Program-made: the position numbers and the translations under genes
In this document: positions 35,708 to 45,740 of the stretch, piece after piece
Position numbering within the stretch: position 1 is the stretch's first letter
How the letters are laid out: every line of letters begins with the position of its first letter
From: Pseudevernia furfuracea
Taxonomy: Eukaryota; Ascomycota; Lecanoromycetes; Lecanorales; Parmeliaceae
Reading direction: 5' to 3'
DNA: 64,000 bases
NCBI GenBank assembly: GCA_022315425.1
Contig: JAIUPT010000024.1
Span: forward strand, 434,001 to 498,000
The notes under the pieces: generated by a model
Database searches by the model: none
Told to the model about the DNA's origin: nothing
What the model saw: only the letters and a program-made list of their open reading frames with translations

Positions 35708-36457
35708 AGAGATGGAGAAGGTGAGTGTCACAGTAGTGCTTCTAGAGCCTCTTCGGATGCTGAGATGATTAATCGTAAAGAGTCATTCCCAGGAGATCAA
35801 CGTCAATGCTGAAGGGCATATTACAAAGTCAAGTCACTGAGAGAAGGTCGTTTCGTAACCGTAAATCAGATTGGGGGCGTCCATTCCCATACTGTTTCGA
35901 CGGCTTTCGGATGACGTTCTATCTTCCGGCGGAGAAAGGGTCGACCAGATGTGTTGCGTTTTTCAGAGCGAGCGCCCAATCTTTTGTCCAGCAAAGTGCC
36001 GCAATTTTGCACGAGGCCTCCTCTAATACCGATGCTGAAGCGGCCATATGTGCCTCCATTTGCAAATATCTTCTAGTGTATAATGCGCATTAGGCCTAAA
36101 GGTAGATGATGTTTATGGGAGGACTGTAAGTTGCGCGATGTCAGTGAATGATGCGGCACATTTGAGGTAAGGAAGCTCGAATGGATATCCACCTTCCCTT
36201 ACACAGGGCCATGCATTGCATCTGGTCTTTGCTTGAGACTCTCTGATATGTCAATCAGTAGGGTGAGGCAATACAAGTAAGTGATGAATAAGCTCAGAGG
36301 TGCATGCATGCGATTGTGGGCGTGAGCAAGGAGACTGATGGCAAGGATCATGCAGATAACGGACTTGAAGCACGTTTGAAGATGCTAGAAGTCTCGAGTA
36401 CAGTAGTCTCACCTGGAGAGCGATGCCCCATTGGCCTATGGTTCGTTTAATGGAACT

Positions 36458-36479
36458 GAGATGAGATGAGATGAGATGG
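36458..36479. repeat. (GAGAT)n pentanucleotide repeat
   Basis: Four units of GAGAT in tandem. Confidence 0.85.
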
Positions 36480-36981
36480 AAGCAGTAGCTATAGCTGTGA
36501 GAAAGGCAATGTATTCGAGGTTCCTGCCCTAACCCTTACTTCCTTACTTTACCGCCGAGCTAATGGTATTTTTCTTAGCATTGGCTGAGGTACAGAAACA
36601 CCCCCCCATTGATGCTACACCTCGAGAGCTTGGATCCCATTCGGTTTTGGCGACAGCATGTCTATCGTACCATGTTGCACGAAGAAGCCTGGACGCATTA
36701 TATACTCGTTGCGTCAGTGTGATACAATCATGCAGAGCGAGCAAAGATATAATTCTCGGACTCGGGCCTAAAACAACAAAATCCGTCCCCGCATCTTCTT
36801 CATCCTCTTCATCCCCTCTCGGTCCGAATTCCCAACTGGCTTCCACATGGTGATATATTCTAACCGCTCTTTCTCACTCTGAGTCTCTGTTTTATCAAGT
36901 ATACAAAACCAGGCAGTTGGAAGCCTCTCACGCCAAATCTATCCTCCATCATCAACCTGACCGATCTGTCGTGAAACCGCC

Positions 36982-37830
36982 ATGTCAGAAGTCATTCTCT
37001 ATGACATTCCCAGCAAGGATCCTTGCCGTTGCTGGTCATTGAATCCCTGGAAGAGTTCGTTACATCTCTCTCACCTCTATGAAATTGTTGAAAGATATTG
37101 ACCAATGCTTGACAGCCCGGCTCGTTCTCAATCTCAAAGGCATACCCTACAAGACCGAATGGCTCGAGTACCCTGACATTGCTCCAACTCTCAAATCATT
37201 CGGTGTTCCTCCCAACGAGCCACCTGCTACAGCCTACTCCAGCCCCGCCATACGCATATCGGACAAGTATGTTATGGACTCTCGAAAGATTGCCGACGTG
37301 CTGGAACTGGAGCACCCCTCTCCCTCGCTACATCTAGACTCGCCCATAGTGAAGAAAGTTGAAGAGCTTGCACCACAGTGCACAACGCCACTTGGACCAG
37401 TTTTCATGCCTAGAATTCCACGATTCGTGCTCAACCCACCGTCCGCGGAGTACTTTGAGCGTACGCGGGGGGCAAGGTTCGATATGACTCTGTCGCAATT
37501 GGAGAAAGAGAAGGGCGGGGAGAGCGCATGGAAGGCTGTTGAGCCGAAGTGGAAGGAGCTGGGAAATCTTTTGAAGGCTGAAGGAGGGCCGTTTTTTATG
37601 GGCAAGACAGGTAGGCACATCGGAAGCCTGATTCCCTCTCAGAGCTGGGACGATGAGTGCTGACAACCTCGACAGTGTCATATGCAGACCTCATCGTTGT
37701 CGGTGCATTGCATTTTTGTACATTGCTCGGTGATGATGATAACATGTTTCAGCGGGTGAAGGACATAGAACCAGCCTTCTTGACGCTTTACGATGCTTCA
37801 AAAGCATGGCTAGAACGAGATGGCCATTAG
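36982..37830 (+). CDS. Glutathione S-transferase
   Basis: Exons 36982-37054, 37116-37610 and 37676-37830 join in phase over introns of 61 and 65 bp and give 240 residues. Protein start: MSEVILYDIPSKDPCRCWSL. The N-terminal thioredoxin-like domain shows LVLNLKGIPYKTEWLEYPDI and the cis-proline-like SSPAIRISD, followed by VMDSRKIADVLE, the glutathione gamma-glutamyl-binding region (DS-x-x-I-A). The C-terminal helical domain includes FFMGKTVSYADLIVVGAL, the N-capping/hydrophobic staple region with S-Y-A-D. The family is the fungal GST group related to bacterial etherase-like (LigE/F) enzymes. Expected role: cytosolic conjugation of glutathione to electrophiles, or a tailoring step in secondary metabolism. 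No cluster partner is adjacent. The first intron begins GTTCGT, an unusual donor, but the join TRLVLNLKG is convincing. Confidence 0.9.
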
Positions 37831-38226
37831 GGCAGCTTCTCGATATATGAAATTATAGCTCACGATCTCGAATTGTTACTCCTTTTGACGCGCACACTGA
37901 AGCCTCGATCTGAGCTTTGCTGTTTTTCCGAGGTGGGAGATATACAACGTGCATCACGATTTCATATCTCTGGCAGCAAGACACACACATAGTCTCGACT
38001 TACCCGCCATTGTCTTTACACCAGCCCCACTGAACCATTCACTACTGACGGCACCTGGCGCTAATACAGTATACACCTCAACACGTCGTGATTTCTTCCA
38101 GCAATTGTTGCTTTGCCTCAGCATTTTTCATAACCTATTGTCAGCAAGACTTACAGGCTAGCTTGGCTAGGGCTCTGCCATCATCATCGACCCTGCAGCA
38201 CCGACAGTAGCCCTTCAAAGTCTACA
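37831..38226. other. GST downstream region
   Basis: No gene supported. A short plus-strand frame at 37949-38161 has no recognisable content. Confidence 0.4.
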
Positions 38227-38238
38227 GGTTATGAGCCC
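38227..38238 (+). other. Possible primer-binding site of a copia-like retroelement
   Basis: GGTTATGAGCCC directly follows a CTACA end. It is complementary to the anticodon arm of initiator tRNA-Met (GGGCTCATAACC), which Ty1/copia elements of the Drosophila copia type use as primer. An inverted copy of its first 11 bases sits at 38353-38363. Only 12 bases are seen, so this is weak evidence. Confidence 0.3.
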
Positions 38239-38330
38239 GGAAGCGGGCAGGCAAGTATCGAACATGCTCTGCACTTCCTGATACGAGTACATTACTAAAA
38301 TCCGGTGATCTCATATTTACAGATACACTT

Positions 38331-38386
38331 ATTGCGACAGCCCGTTTTTTTTGGCTCATAACCACCGACGAGTGGGCTGTCGCAAT
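38331..38386. repeat. Perfect 13-bp inverted repeat (hairpin) around initiator-tRNA-like sequence
   Basis: ATTGCGACAGCCC at 38331-38343 and GGGCTGTCGCAAT at 38374-38386 are perfect reverse complements with a 30-base loop. The loop contains a T8 run and GGCTCATAACC. The right arm coincides with the possible left end of an LTR-like block. It could be a retroelement junction or a snap-back structure. Confidence 0.7.
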
Positions 38387-38944
38387 TCAATCCCCAAACA
38401 AAAAATATCAAACGAAGTCAAAGCACTCACGATACGAGGCCGACGCATACCATACCAAGTCCCGCCGGGCATCCATTCAAGTCCCGTTACCAAGGGCATA
38501 TCATTTCAAGTCCCGTGACCAAGGGCATACCATAAGTCCCGCAACATGGGCATACCAAGTCCCGTTACCAAGGGCATATCATTTCAAGTCCCGTTACAGT
38601 CGGGCGTATCATATTAAGTTCCGATACTCTTCTTGTTTTTCCCGTATAGTTTTTTACAGGTTTGATGAGACTGATAAGATTATACTGATTATGGAATACG
38701 CATTATATAGACTAGCGTCTGACGTTGTAGAGGAGTGTTATAAGACAGTCCCCTCCAGCTACCCGTACGTTAGAGTGTCGCGTATCGCGTAATATCAGTC
38801 ACCTATTTATGTACAGTACATATATATTACTTTTCCACCATGAAATCAATCAATCCTACAATCACTGAATCTACCCTGTATTCGTCTCTTTCTTTTAACA
38901 TATCTCTCAGCTTCACCACCATCAAGAAATGCAGCTACTTCACA
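38378..38944 (+). mobile_element. LTR-like block, possible degraded retrotransposon end
   Basis: The block starts TGTCGCAATTC and can be closed at TTCACA (38944), giving TG...CA ends and a length of 567 bp. It contains a minisatellite, an AT-rich GCATTATATAGACTAG segment that could hold a promoter, and a pyrimidine-rich 3' part typical of fungal LTRs. No 5-base target duplication matches (TGGGC versus GAACG) and no second copy was found in the window. This is tentative. Confidence 0.35.
38445..38627. repeat. Degenerate minisatellite with AAGTCCCG core
   Basis: The octamer AAGTCCCG, with one TTCCG variant, recurs at 38457, 38479, 38508, 38534, 38557, 38585 and 38616. Repeats are spaced 22-31 bases and separated by ACCAAGGGCATA-type sequence. 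One segment, TTACCAAGGGCATATCATTT, is repeated nearly exactly. Confidence 0.85.
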
Positions 38945-39127
38945 GAACGCGGCCTCTCATTTCCAGTGGCTCTCAGTGAGCATCTACCCACCACCGGATA
39001 GGACATCAGAGAGCATACTCAAAGATGTTGGGACATCAGGTCCCACGAGTACAGAAATGAAGAAGGGAGAGAGGCTCAGCATTGATGTTTCCAGGGACTG
39101 GGGCCTCATGAGCAAAAATCGATCGAG

Positions 39128-39959
39128 ATGACACGATCGAACGCCTCTCGTCCCCATAGCCTCTGGGGTCCCAACAAGAAGCCACTCAGAGAGCCCGCCA
39201 AAATTTTTGACCACTGCACTAGGTTTAATGGACTTCTGCGGAGATACGAAGCAGTCTGTTATGAATGTTGGAGGAAGAAGAGTGGCGAGCAGAAGAACAA
39301 GGCGCTACTCACGCATTGGCCAAATCTGTCGCCCGCCGAGGTGGAGCACAGGAACACCGAGGTGGTGGACGTCGCCTGAAGTTCTTGTCATATCGAATTG
39401 ATAAGAAAGTTACTAAAATCATCGTGGAAACCGCCGAAATTGATAATTAACTAATTAATTAATTGCCATGGAAGGGTTCTGGACGCCATACGAAACGATC
39501 GATTTGGCGGCCATGTCGCTCAGTTCTACCATATTACGCTGGTTCAGGCTTTCAAGAACGCCAATGATATGTCCCGACAAGCACTCCGCGATCTAGACGC
39601 CAAGAAGGTGAGTTATGAGGTCGCAATAAGACAATCGCTCATCAATTACATTTTTGCATCTCGCCATCTTTACCTGGGAATCGTCGATCTCCACATTCCC
39701 TTGAAAATATATACAGATCCCAAAACTTTGCACCCGTAACGGCGGCGATGACAAGCGGGGTCCGAATATAAATCGCGAGGACTGGTCATCTACGTCACCA
39801 ACACGAGACATCTGGCAACACGCGTTGAGCAATGATGGAAAAAACGACAACGATGTCCGCAACATCAATTGGGATGATAATGATGATGATCTGATGTCGT
39901 CACAACCTCAAGCCTGGACTACCAGATACGTAGAATGGCTAAATTGCGCGAGTCAATGA
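39128..39959 (+). CDS. Unrecognised coding region, probably broken
   Basis: Three protein-like blocks are visible. Positions 39128-39379 read MTRSNASRPHSLWGPNKKPL to RYEAVCYECWRKKSGEQKN and HWPNLSPAEVEHRNTEVV, ending at a stop. Positions about 39479-39607 read VLDAIRNDRFGGHVAQFYHI and NANDMSRQALRDLDAKK. After a clean 109 bp intron (39608-39716, GTGAGT...ATACAG) comes IPKLCTRNGGDDKRGPNINR to WTTRYVEWLNCASQ and a TGA at 39957. Blocks one and two are in the same frame but are separated by two stops with no fitting splice pair. I do not recognise the family. It may be a gene captured beside, or carried by, the LTR-like block. Confidence 0.4.
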
Positions 39960-40249
39960 ACATCTTTGACTCGCGACTTGAATAAAAATCTCTGTATAGA
40001 GCATCTCTGACCACGCAGGTTATCGAATCGCAAAAGGACCTCTTAACCACGCAGGTTAAAGAGTGACCACCCGATACAGAGGTATAGATCCAACTGACGC
40101 TTTCTGTACGGGGCACCTCAGCTTGTGAGTCATTGAGCGCAGAAAGTCTTTGACCCGTCAGAAGAGTATTGTGCTGAGATAAATATCTAAGGTTTGTTCT
40201 TGGATGAGAAGTATTAACCTGATATTTTTCAAGAGTCTTTGCTGTAGCT

Positions 40250-40949
40250 TCATGCTCGTTTGACAAAGAAGCAACCCTTATCACACGATTCTTCTATTAT
40301 TTCTAGGTCTTGTATGTATCCAGATTGTTGTTTGCCATCCTTATCATGCCATTCAGAGACTTTCTTGTAGTCGCCGAAGAGATGGTGTGGCAAATCCGAA
40401 AGCTCGTAGGTGACTTCGTCTCGAATGGCTGCGAAAACGTCCTTCCCAAACAAATCGTTCAATAATAGATTCTTTTCTTTGTTCATGTCCACCAAACAGG
40501 AGCCAAAGGGTGACTATGATGTGAAATCTCGACTTTGTTCTTTCAAGTGCCGGAAGAATGGCTTCAATCACTACGTCAGTTTTCAACATCCACATCTTTG
40601 CTTGTATTTGTTTGTTGTAATTTCAAGAGAAAAGAGCTGGCTTCTGCTCAATCTCCCGCGCCAAGATTTCCTTGTCCAATGCCGCGAGTTCATCACGAAG
40701 TTCTTGTCGCTTAAGCTCCAAGGTGTCAGCCTCTTCCATGGATACATGAGACCTCTTTCGACCAGCATGGTCTGCGTGGCCGCCTTGGTCGGGGAGCAAT
40801 TGCTTCTGAGCTGCAGGTGAAGTACCAGCATGGTCTGCATGATTGCCTTGGTTAGGGAGCGTTTGCTTCTGAGCTGCAGGGGGAACACCAGAGCGTACTG
40901 GTGATAGAGTGTTGAACGTCATGCTAGTGACGAGGATGGACCTTGCCAA
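40250..40949 (-). CDS. Unrecognised protein(s) with a 21-residue tandem repeat
   Basis: A minus-strand frame at 40623-40949 contains the ATG of MTFNTLSPVRSG, two copies of a 21-residue unit (PAAQKQTLPNQGNHADHAG-like), a basic RKRSHVS and a charged helix (LKRQELRDELAALDKEILAR). A downstream frame on the same strand, 40250-40495, reads VDMNKEKNLLLNDLFGKDVF and YELSDLPHHLFGDYKKVSEW. Whether these are exons of one gene is unclear because no convincing splice pair links them. No known domain was recognised. The reading frame continues weakly to about 39919. Confidence 0.35.
40761..40886. repeat. Two tandem copies of a 63-bp unit
   Basis: ACCAGCATGGTCTGC begins at 40761 and again at 40824, exactly 63 bases apart. 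Both copies end in TGCTTCTGAGCTGCAGG. The period is a multiple of three, so it keeps the minus-strand frame (21 residues). Confidence 0.85.
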
Positions 40950-41780
40950 GCCTTAAAGTAGCATTACCCTACCCTAAGGAAACGAAAACGCCGACAACAA
41001 ACAGACCTGAGCAGCAAGGACTGCTTGGTTTTCCACAGCTTTATCACGTATCGGCAACAACGAAAAATCAACATCGCAGTGCCTTCTGAAGAGCAGCAGG
41101 TGAAACCGGCGGAAAATCCCACTCCACTTCCCCCATGATCGAGCCCTGACCTCACTGATTGATCGGGCGTGCTCACAGATGGACTTTTACCCACTCCTCC
41201 GACGTACATCTCACCCTCCCCACTGACCCTCCTCTTGCTGCTCTATCGAAACTTCAGCCAAGGCTAGAATAAACGGAGAGCATCCCGCCCATCGTTTTCG
41301 CCGCTCGCCTGCCTTGAAAGCTGAGAAGCCAGAGTGATTTGTAAAATAGCATCAGATCAGACCACTACTTGCCAATAAATCTGGTAACAAGCCAGCCATT
41401 CTCCATCCCATCCATGGATGCAAAAGTGGTACATGGCCGGTGACATTGATAGCTTGGCTACGGCTTGAGAAGAGAGGGGATTGTTTAGGGCCGAGGGGAC
41501 AAGGGTCCGAGGCGCAAGGCTCAGCCTGGTGCGCGCGTGTTGATGAAAATCACGTACTTGTTCGCGAGGTGCTTATGCCATACCAAAGGATCAGACAGAG
41601 GGCATTGAGAAAGATGGGGACAGTGCTAATGGGACTGTCCCGCATAGGCCAGAAGTCTTGCTGCGCTTGCTGCTGGAAGCACCTGTACTAGTAATCAGCA
41701 AAGCATATGGAAAATTATTTTTGCACGCAAAGCTCGCTCGCCGCATGCTCATGACCAGGGCTTACAGCCCATTCGAGCGC
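40950..41780. other. Spacer, nothing recognised
   Basis: It includes the upstream side of the repeat protein and an unsupported plus frame at 41440-41691. Confidence 0.35.
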
Positions 41781-42300
41781 TCAATACTGAATCTGCTCGC
41801 TCGAGACGACATCGCTCAAGAAAGCCTTTGACCCTCCTTCTTCACCCTCCTGACCTTCTTCGCCATCTTCCTCCATCTCATCCCAGTTCGGCGTTATACC
41901 GCCATTGAGCTTCTGCCCAATGACCGCAAGCTTTGTCACAATCTCCGATTTCCGCTCCGTCAAACCCCACTGTAAGATGCGAAAGAAAGTCCGTCTGGAA
42001 TCGCGTAGACCATCTTTGTCGTCGATGCAGAATGACTTAATACAGGTCACGTGGAATATGGCAGCCTGACCCTCGCAGATTTCGGCCCAGTTGACAAAGA
42101 ACTTGGCCAATATGGGCATGAGGACGATCGTGAATACGAAGGATCCGAGGTCAGGGTGACCCCTTGGCTGTGCGATCGGCTGGTCTTCGGCTCGAGCTTG
42201 TGGCGTTGGCAGGAGTCTGAACTTTCGTCCCTTTCAAGGCCACCTCTTTCGAAACTCCGCCCTTGATCTTTTTGACAAGCCTAATACCGTTCATGGGCTT
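41781..42300 (-). pseudogene. C-terminal remnant of a DUF7924-type fungal protein (left copy)
   Basis: Reading leftward, SFVFTIVLMPILAKFFVNWA is followed by EGQAAIFHVTCIKSFCIDD, FRILQWGLTERKSEIVTKL and an acidic tail (DEMEEDGEEGQEGEEGG) to the stop at 41781. This is the C-terminal part of a fungal family I recall as DUF7924: A-x-(I/L)-(Y/F)-V-x-W-A-E ... F-H-(M/V) ... (I/V)-L-x-W. The N-terminal half cannot be followed cleanly upstream. Function unknown. The same domain occurs on the opposite strand to the right. Confidence 0.6.
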
Positions 42301-42539
42301 CCCGGGAATTGCCTGCTCATTGAATGTGATGCCAGAATGGACAAGCCCGGCCCCGTCTCTTAAGCCTTGACAAACGGCCTCTTTCCATGTTCCCGTTAGC
42401 CGGCGTGATGAAAACTTCGCTGTACAGCCCGAGTCGCGTGAGGCGTTCCGAAAAGCTCGCAAGTCCCTTCTCAAAAGACAATGAAGCCACTTTCCTGATG
42501 AATCTCTGGGCCTGTTTACTCAATAATATGCGGGAAGTA

Positions 42540-43210
42540 GAGAAGCTGGAGGTCCAGGGCAAGATTGAGTGGATCAAAACGGCCTGGGACACGGGGATGA
42601 TCCCAAGCTGAACTGGACGGCGGAATTTCTTATGTGGGTGGACACCTGTAACAACGAATGATCTGTTGGAAAAGGCACTTTCTCAAAGCTATGCCAAAGG
42701 TCGCAAATCCGAAGCCGGACATTGTCTACGGGCTCGCGGCTGAAGCTTTCGACGAGATCGAACGGAAGGTGAATCATATGTTCTACAAATACGCGGTTCT
42801 TTCAACAAACGTCTATCATGTCGTTTTATTCCAGAGGGAAAGGGCAATGGTAGCATAGAAGATGCCATAAATCAATAATGTCGTGGTTGATCGGCGATCG
42901 TCACTGCGCGGATGAGATTCAACGCCGAAGCCACTACAAAGGGATTGCCTCAGGGTGCAGATTTAAAATCCATAGCATTCTCTCCCGCAGTCGCGGTCAG
43001 CCATGCAGAGATGTATGTGAATTGGGCGGAAATCAAGGAGAGCAAGACAATATTCCACATGAGTTGCCTTGAAAATTATTCTCTTAACAAAAAGTGTGAA
43101 GGTTTTACCCGACTAAGGCGTGATATTGATAATGTCTTGGACTAAATAACTCTGAAGTGACGCCAGGAGATCAAGGGTGTCTGCAAGGCAATCTTACTAA
43201 GAAGAGGAAA
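42540..43210 (+). pseudogene. DUF7924-type fungal protein pseudogene (right copy)
   Basis: In order, with frame changes: KIEWIKTAWDTGMIP, then PKPDIVYGLAAEAFDEIERK, VNHMFYKYAVLSTNVYHVV, and after a shift KGNGSIEDAINQ with two stops, RFNAEATTKGLPQGADLKSI, VSHAEMYVNWAEIKESKTIF, LRRDIDNVLD, and after a stop RRQEIKGVCKAI. These blocks follow the order of the DUF7924 family from P-x-P-D through the K-G-N-G catalytic-like region to the V-x-W-A-E end. At least one frameshift and three stops make it non-functional. It points away from the left copy. Confidence 0.65.
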
Positions 43211-43685
43211 TTGAGATGATGGAAAGACAGTCGCTGCATGTTTAAGATGCAACTTCGGTCAATGTCTATCATGGCGAAGAGCTCATTGAGTGTAGAAAGG
43301 GATTTGTTTTGAAAGAACACGTGAATTATGAAACCATGAGTTCTCCTGAGTAACCCCGGAACGAAGGATTCAACTGGATACCCATATGCAGCGCTTGGCT
43401 TGAGTATACGGCTTTCGCCATTCGATTTGCTTTATTGACTCTTTATCTGCGGTAGCAGTGGTGGCAGCATTATCAATGACGTCTACGAGCATAGCTGCTC
43501 GGCTCAAGTGTCGGGCCGAAGTGCGAACATATCCAACCATATATCATGGCGCAACACAATGCACTTTGCACATCAGCGAGTGCATATACGAGTTCAGTTT
43601 GGGGGTCCATCAAATACCATAACTCCACCCTCTTTGCTTTTTCTGTCTTCGATACCTTGTCTTCTGCAGTGGTGCGAAAAATCAA
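43211..43685. other. Amidohydrolase upstream region
   Basis: No gene. The opposite-strand open frame extending from 43473 to 43871 overlaps the amidohydrolase start and is a shadow. Confidence 0.4.
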
Positions 43686-45069
43686 ATGGCTTCCTTCATG
43701 ATTAAAGACGCTCGAATTTTCACTGGCGAAGATGTCCTCGAAAGCGGAAATGTGCTTGTTGAAGACGGCATCATTAAATACGTCGGCAACGATACACCTA
43801 GTACGGACGTACGAATAGTCTCCGGATCCGGATCCACTCTCATTCCAGGCCTCATCGACGCCCATATCCATGCCGACAAGGGCAAAGTCCTGGCACTAGA
43901 GCAGTCCCTCCGTTTCGGCGTCACCACGGTGCTTGATATGCATAATGAGCCAGTCAATGTTGCAAAGCTTAAGAAGGTCGCAAAGGAAAGGAAAGATGTG
44001 GCCGACTTCAAGAGCTCTTGCTTGGCCGCTACTGTTGATCAGGGCTGGCCAGTCCCAGTTGTCACCATGCATGACAAGTCGGAAGAGGTTGACATTTCAA
44101 CATCTGAGGCAAAGCTACAGTGCTAATCAGGCAATGCCAGACATTAGCGGAAGTGGCGACTTGGCCAAAATTAGCCAGGCCCGAGGACGTCGAGCCATAC
44201 ATGCAGCAAAACATCAAAGACGGCGCCGATTATATCAAACTGAGTCAGTCATCCACATTCCTAGCAGGTTCACTTTCTTACTTGTCAAGTGCATGCAAGC
44301 GGGAAGGAAATGGGTCAGAAATTCAATCTGCCCTCAATCGAACTTCAAACGGCCCTCGTCAAAGCGGCCCATGGTCATGGGTTGATAACCGCCGCGCATG
44401 CAGTGACACTCCAAGATACCCTCGCTATCCTCGAAGCAGGGGTCGATGGCTTGGCCCATACATTCTCTGATGTGCCGCCCACACCAGAGCTCATCGGGGC
44501 CTACAAAGCCAACAACACCTTTTGTATTCCCACTCTGATTGTGCATGGCTCTATTACAGGAGAAGGCGGGCCTATTGCCGCATCTTTTGCCAATGATCCT
44601 CGGGCTGTCGGCAAGATTGCTGATACCGAGAAAGCGAACATGTGTGCATGCCTGCACTTTGGCGCGCAGACGTGCAAAGTCGAGAATGCTTATGAGAGCG
44701 TGCGCCAGTTGAAAGCGGCGGGCATTGATATTCTGTGGTGAGTATTCTTGCTCCGTCCTGGGTCTAATGAAAAGCTGACCACTATTGTTGCGAAGTGGCT
44801 CCGATTCCGCTGGTCCTGCCCTTGGCACGGCTTGGGGACTTTCGATGCACCACGAGCTATACCTGTTCGTGCATGAAGTTGGCTTCACCCCGCAAGAAGC
44901 GCTTCGCGCGGCCACTAGCTCAATCGCGAAACGGTTCGGGCTTAACGATCGCGGGCTCATTGCTCAGGGTCGCAAAGCAGATCTCGTGCTCATTGAAGGC
45001 AATCCACTAGAGAACATACGAGATACACTGAGTTTGAAGGCGGTTTGGCGAGATGGCCATGAGCTGTAG
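43686..45069 (+). CDS. Metal-dependent amidohydrolase with one frameshift
   Basis: The start at 43686 gives MASFMIKDARIFTGEDVLES and the metal-binding DAHIHADKG at about residues 59-67. Near 44100-44130 the frame changes (ISTSEAK in one frame, LAEVATWPKLARPEDVEPYM in the next) without a usable intron. The rest splices cleanly: intron 44244-44289 (GTCAGT...TCAAG) joins DYIKL to MHASGKEMGQKF, and intron 44738-44795 joins GIDIL to CGSDSAGPALGTAWG. Further metal or active-site positions are visible in AAHAVTLQDTL, LAHTF and GSDSAGP. The C-terminus SIAKRFGLNDRGLIAQGRKA and VLIEGNPL is typical of imidazolonepropionase-like/prolidase-type amidohydrolases. Known members cleave amide bonds; some degrade mycotoxins or peptides. 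One lost base is the only lesion, so recent inactivation or an assembly indel is likely. Confidence 0.8.
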
Positions 45070-45740
45070 TAGGCAACAGTTTGCTGCATCTGGAGACGTG
45101 ATCAGGAAACAAGTTTGCTAGTGGTAGGCTACTGCGTTATGTGGCAGGGCAGTGCGTTATGCTCTTTATCATAAGCGCGGCCATGGCGAAGAAACAATGA
45201 GAAGTGTTCAACAGGGAACACCGCGTCATACCCTAGATCACCCCTTTTGACTGTTCAATCTTAACACTCACCTGACTGCCTTGCCCCGCCTCAATAAGAG
45301 TGCGCTTTCCGCCTTGAACCAATTTGGCCGAAGAGTGAATGTAGGGTTGAATATCATTTACGTTAGTACACTTGACCAACTCAGGGTAGCATGTTTAACC
45401 ATCTTCTCATACCACCTGCTAACTATAACATGTACATAGACTTGCCTGCGGGGCCAGTGAGTTTGAGGCTTGTTGCTTTACAGTGGTTGTTCGATTCTCA
45501 AGCCCCGGCTTATTGTGATGTAAACGACCTCGGAAATTCCTCTCTTTACAATGCCTCCCTCTAAAACACAGACAACGATGTAGTAAGAGAGACTGTATCT
45601 TCAGCAAAGTATCGAGACTTCGAGCTTCTAACCCGTGTTCGTTCAAGATTCAAGCAGCTCTGCTTTTAGTCATGGCTAATGTTCCTGATAGCTTGTCTGA
45701 AGGATATATTCGGAATACACGAATCTCAACTAACCGGGTG
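45070..45740. other. Spacer downstream of the amidohydrolase
   Basis: It contains short direct similarities such as GTGCGTTATGC/CTGCGTTATG near 45133-45160. No gene supported. Confidence 0.35.

Larger units (their letters stand above)
30436..36981. other. Long gene-poor, repeat-rich region
   Basis: About 6.5 kb with no supported gene. Simple repeats are listed separately. Positions 33180-33330 form a pyrimidine-rich stretch. Weak coding candidates: plus frame 33505-33906 (with DHNLVGASDGVFGN), minus frames 35129-35404 and 35418-35651, plus frame 35806-36093, and plus frame 36563-36853, which begins with an ATG. None shows a domain I recognise. The final 130 bases are pyrimidine-rich and are the likely promoter of the GST gene. 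Confidence 0.4.

Noticed and set aside
36544..36846. Minus-strand 100-residue frame with an acidic run
   Set aside because: Its first codon is GTG, there is no upstream ATG or splice site, and an ATG-started frame of equal length lies on the other strand; neither is supported.
38445..38627. CRISPR-like array because of regularly recurring AAGTCCCG
   Set aside because: Repeats are degenerate, spacing varies from 22 to 31 bases, spacers are themselves similar, and the genome is fungal.
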